Assembly: GCA_965369945.1 (NCBI GenBank)
Contig: CBDUST010000070.1
Span: 1 to 16,257 of the forward strand
Direction: 5' to 3'
DNA: 16,257 nucleotides
DNA from: JADFNO01 sp965369945
GTDB lineage: Bacteria; Planctomycetota; Phycisphaerae; Phycisphaerales; SM1A02
In this document: one piece after another, positions 13,872 to 16,257 of the stretch
Position numbering within the stretch: the stretch's first letter is position 1
How the letters are laid out: each line of letters begins with the position of its first letter
The notes under the pieces: generated by a model
Told to the model about the DNA's origin: nothing
Database searches by the model: none
Seen by the model: the letters and a program-made list of their open reading frames with translations, nothing else
Translations under genes and position numbers: made by a program

Positions 13872-15587
13872 ATGGATAAATTGATTGGAGTAGCCGTCTG
13901 CGTCTTTGGTTTGCTCGTGACGTCAACTATGGCGCAGCCACCGAGCGCTGGCAATGTGTACGAGCATGCTGCCGTCGCGGCGGATCACCGGATCGCGTCT
14001 GAAGCTGGGGTTGAGATACTCAAGCTCGGCGGCAACGCGGTAGATGCCGCAGTGGCGACGAGTTTCTGCTTGTCAGTGGTACGTCCGTATTCTTGCGGGA
14101 TCGGCGGGGGTGGATTCATGCTCATTTATATTCCCGGTGACGATGAACATGAACCGAAGAGCATCGCCATTAGCTATCGCGAAACAGCGGCCGCAGTTGT
14201 GGGACCCGATTACTACGTGAAGCTCGACGACCCGCGCGCAAGTCGCGACGGCGTTCATGCTGTAGGCGTTCCCGGCTCAGTGGCCGGTCTGTTATGGGCG
14301 CTTGAACATCATGGAACGCTGGATCGGAAGATCATTCTGGCGCCGGCGATTAGAGTTGCCGAGCTTGGTTTCGCCGCCGATGCGGATCATGTCAAATCGG
14401 CGAACGATCTGAGACGAAGATTGGCGACCAAGTCCGACCTCTCCGAGTCGAGCACCTATATCTGGCGTCAGCTTTATCACGATGGCGAAATCAAAATCGG
14501 CGACAGGATCAGTAATCCTGCACAGGCGCGCGCTTTACGCCTGATCGCTGAGCACGGCGCTGATACGTTCTATCGTGGCGAGATCGCCGATGCGATCGTG
14601 CAGACGATGCAAGCGAACGGCGGGCCGATCACCAAAGAAGACTTGGCGTCCTACACGGTTCGCGTGGTCGAGCCGCTGCGCGGAGCATTCCGCGGGCTTG
14701 ATGTCCTTTCGATGCCGCCGCCCAGCAGTGGGGGGGTTGCGATGCAGCAGATCTTCGGACTGTTAGAGCGACATGCTCAGCAGATCGACGGCGCTTCTCA
14801 CAACAGCCCGTCGTATGTTCACCTCGTTGTAGAAGCAATGAAGCACGCATTTGCTGACCGAGCCGAGTGGCTGGCAGACGCTGATTTCGTACACGTACCC
14901 CTCGAGCGGTTGCTCTCGCCCGAGTACCTTGATCGACGATCGGACTTGATCTCGATGCAGGGGACGAAGTCCCCACAGGCGTACGGCTCGACGACCCCTG
15001 GCGTGGAAGACGGTGGAACCAGCCACTTTTCAGTGATCGACGCCAACGGAATGGCCGTCGCTTGCACCGAGACAATCAATCTTTCCTTCGGCTCGCTTGT
15101 CGTTGTTCCGGGATTTGGGTTTGCACTGAACAATCAGATGGACGATTTCACAACGATTCCCGGCGAGCCCAACGCTTTCGGTTTGCGGCAATCGGATCGG
15201 AATCTTCCCGAGCCGGGCAAGCGCCCCCTAAGCAGTATGTCGCCGACGATTCTTTTGGACGATGGGCGTGTTGTTCTCGTTGCCGGGGCAAGCGGCGGGC
15301 CGCGCATCATCACAGCAACGACGCAATGCATTCTGAATTGCGTGCTGTTTGACATGACGCCGAAGCAAGCGGTGAGCGCTGTGCGCTTTCACCACCAGTG
15401 GATGCCCAACGTGCTGCAATTGGAATCAGGCTGGCCGGATCCGTCCGTGCCGTCGGCGCTTGAACAACTTGGACACGACTGTTCAGAGTTGGGAAGTGTG
15501 GGCGTTGTGCAGCTAATTCGAGTGACCGCGAAGGGCATCAGCGCTGCCAGCGACCCCCGCAAGGGCGGCGCTCCCGCGGGATACTAG
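13872..15587 (+). CDS. ggt: Gamma-glutamyltransferase (exported)
   Basis: 571-aa precursor of gamma-glutamyltranspeptidase, which hydrolyses or transfers the gamma-glutamyl group of glutathione and related peptides; in Gram-negatives it acts in the periplasm. A signal peptide is visible (hydrophobic 4-18, probable cleavage after Ala21 in TMAQPP). Large-subunit motifs include GGNAVDAAVA (53-62), CGIGGGGFML (75-84) and PPPSSGG (282-288). Autocleavage is expected before Thr383 in DGGTSHFSV, the nucleophile at the N-terminus of the small subunit. Small-subunit motifs follow: KRPLSSMSPTI (450-460), the GGPRI region (475-479) and AVRFHHQW (503-510). Length and motif order match the family and all key residues seem present. 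Second gene of an operon with the TIM-barrel protein; a functional link between the two is not evident. Confidence 0.96.
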   Translation: MDKLIGVAVCVFGLLVTSTMAQPPSAGNVYEHAAVAADHRIASEAGVEILKLGGNAVDAAVATSFCLSVVRPYSCGIGGGGFMLIYIPGDDEHEPKSIAISYRETAAAVVGPDYYVKLDDPRASRDGVHAVGVPGSVAGLLWALEHHGTLDRKIILAPAIRVAELGFAADADHVKSANDLRRRLATKSDLSESSTYIWRQLYHDGEIKIGDRISNPAQARALRLIAEHGADTFYRGEIADAIVQTMQANGGPITKEDLASYTVRVVEPLRGAFRGLDVLSMPPPSSGGVAMQQIFGLLERHAQQIDGASHNSPSYVHLVVEAMKHAFADRAEWLADADFVHVPLERLLSPEYLDRRSDLISMQGTKSPQAYGSTTPGVEDGGTSHFSVIDANGMAVACTETINLSFGSLVVVPGFGFALNNQMDDFTTIPGEPNAFGLRQSDRNLPEPGKRPLSSMSPTILLDDGRVVLVAGASGGPRIITATTQCILNCVLFDMTPKQAVSAVRFHHQWMPNVLQLESGWPDPSVPSALEQLGHDCSELGSVGVVQLIRVTAKGISAASDPRKGGAPAGY

Positions 15588-15613
15588 GATGCACTTCGTA
15601 TGGCCGTTGGTCG

Positions 15614-15796
15614 CTAGGAGGGCGGCGTGATCATGCGCATGTGCCAGATCGAATCAAAGTCAAAACGTCGCCGCTCGTTGCGCGAAAGTACCTCAAGGAC
15701 GTAGTCATTCAGTAGCGACACCGGTCCCCAGTTGGCGAGGATGGCGACGAGGTCGGATGCGCCGACGGTGTCGTCAAGGTCGAGGTCGGCGATTCG
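15614..15796 (-). pseudogene. Degenerate dockerin-type C-terminal fragment
   Basis: An open stretch of about 60 codons, bounded upstream by a TGA (15797-15799), encodes IADLDLDDTVGASDLVAILA followed by NWGP. This fits the dockerin type I calcium loop (DxNxDGxVxxxDLxxL) with the W-G ending common at the C-termini of secreted planctomycete proteins. It continues with NDYVLEVLSR and ends RMITPPS before TAG. It has no credible start codon. The reading frame differs from that of the upstream same-strand gene (15826 onward), whose own C-terminus also has YVLEVLSR. Either the upstream gene once ended with this dockerin and was broken by a frameshift plus nonsense change, or this is the remnant of a duplicated gene. 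Confidence 0.5.
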
Positions 15797-15825
15797 TCAA
15801 CAGCACGTGTACGGACGGCATTGGG

Positions 15826-16257
15826 TCAGGGCCCGGTTCGCGAGAGGACTTCTAGTACGTACTCTCCGCTAGAAGGGCCGGTCGTCCAGAAGACCTGGTC
15901 AACGCAATCCTCGTATGGGAATAAGAAGATAAGGCTCACTACACGAACTTCGTATCGAGTCCTCACTTCGCCGGTACCCAGCTCTATATGATCCGCCGGT
16001 GTGCCGGCAAACGTTCTCACCGTATCGGTGTTGAGCGATTGTGTTGCCGTACCAACAATATCCCAGGCATTCGTGTTGAAGTTCCAGAATGAGAATGTGA
16101 GTTCCAAACCAACGGTGTTCGCCGTCGATTCGATCGTCACCTCAAGTGACGCTGGAGAATCGTTTGACAAAAGTCCCACGAAATCCAGCGTGATCGGAGC
16201 TTCGGCTGGGAAGATAGTGATGCCTGGGTTGTGGCACATCTTGTCATCATCCGACCC
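15826..16257 (-). CDS. Secreted-type planctomycete protein, C-terminal part
   Basis: The frame is open to the right window edge (Gly-Ser-Asp-Asp-Asp-Lys precede the first visible Met at 16239), so the gene starts outside the window and only the last 143 residues are seen. The visible part is rich in beta-strand-type residues, with a DDDKMCHNPG segment, two Cys, and a late motif DCVDQVFW (about 25 residues from the end) that resembles the RxDQVxW ending I recall from repeat-type secreted planctomycete proteins. There is no catalytic signature. The C-terminus SGEYVLEVLSRTGP shares YVLEVLSR with the dockerin-type fragment just downstream. An extracellular structural or adhesion-like role is an inference. 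Third positions are less GC-rich than in neighbouring genes. Confidence 0.65.
   Translation of the reverse strand, partial: GSDDDKMCHNPGITIFPAEAPITLDFVGLLSNDSPASLEVTIESTANTVGLELTFSFWNFNTNAWDIVGTATQSLNTDTVRTFAGTPADHIELGTGEVRTRYEVRVVSLIFLFPYEDCVDQVFWTTGPSSGEYVLEVLSRTGP

Overview
The window looks like a piece of a Planctomycetota chromosome, probably Phycisphaerae-like or a related uncultured lineage. The reasons are a paired DUF1501/DUF1800 locus, two xylose-isomerase-like TIM-barrel genes, a dockerin-type C-terminal motif of the kind common in secreted planctomycete proteins, an unusually long SecA (1396 aa) and an intergenic repeat whose spurious translation reads GTGFQPV...GQDARP, a pattern I associate with these genomes. 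This assignment rests on gene content and memory of the families, not on a database search. Nothing indicates a phage, plasmid, CRISPR array, rRNA or tRNA.

Layout. At the left edge is the 3' part of a hydroxypyruvate-isomerase-like TIM-barrel gene (+, 2-787). Convergent to it are DUF1501 (Tat-type signal, 879-2180) and DUF1800 (2218-3729), both on the minus strand and in the order DUF1800 then DUF1501. A compact 117-bp element (3835-3951) of three perfect hairpins enclosed by perfect 11-bp terminal inverted repeats separates DUF1800 from a copper-type P1B ATPase (copA, minus, 3952-6165). A divergent promoter region follows, then a small putative exported protein (6280-6654, possibly frameshifted at its 3' end) and secA (6761-10951) with a strong ribosome binding site.

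After secA comes a 56-bp tandem array of seven 8-bp units and a perfect palindrome with a GGAA loop, in the convergent gap before a minus-strand pair: a hotdog-fold (DUF4442/PaaI-like) gene (12197-12805) overlapping by a GTGA junction a multi-spanning membrane protein (11064-12200). Divergent from that pair is a plus-strand operon of a sugar-isomerase-like TIM-barrel protein (13010-13861) and an exported gamma-glutamyltransferase (13872-15587). At the right edge, on the minus strand, lie the 3' end of a secreted-looking protein gene (15826 to the window edge) and a short degenerate fragment carrying a dockerin-like calcium motif (15614-15796). Both share the octapeptide YVLEVLSR.

Functionally the window is mostly housekeeping and envelope genes: protein export (SecA), copper efflux (CopA), periplasmic glutathione/gamma-glutamyl metabolism (GGT), and sugar-isomerase-like enzymes. 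I do not see a clear-cut new multi-gene defence or biosynthetic system. The most unusual items are the cloverleaf-like repeat element, the heavily insertion-bearing SecA, the tandem array after secA, the putative frameshift upstream of secA and the broken dockerin-type tail.
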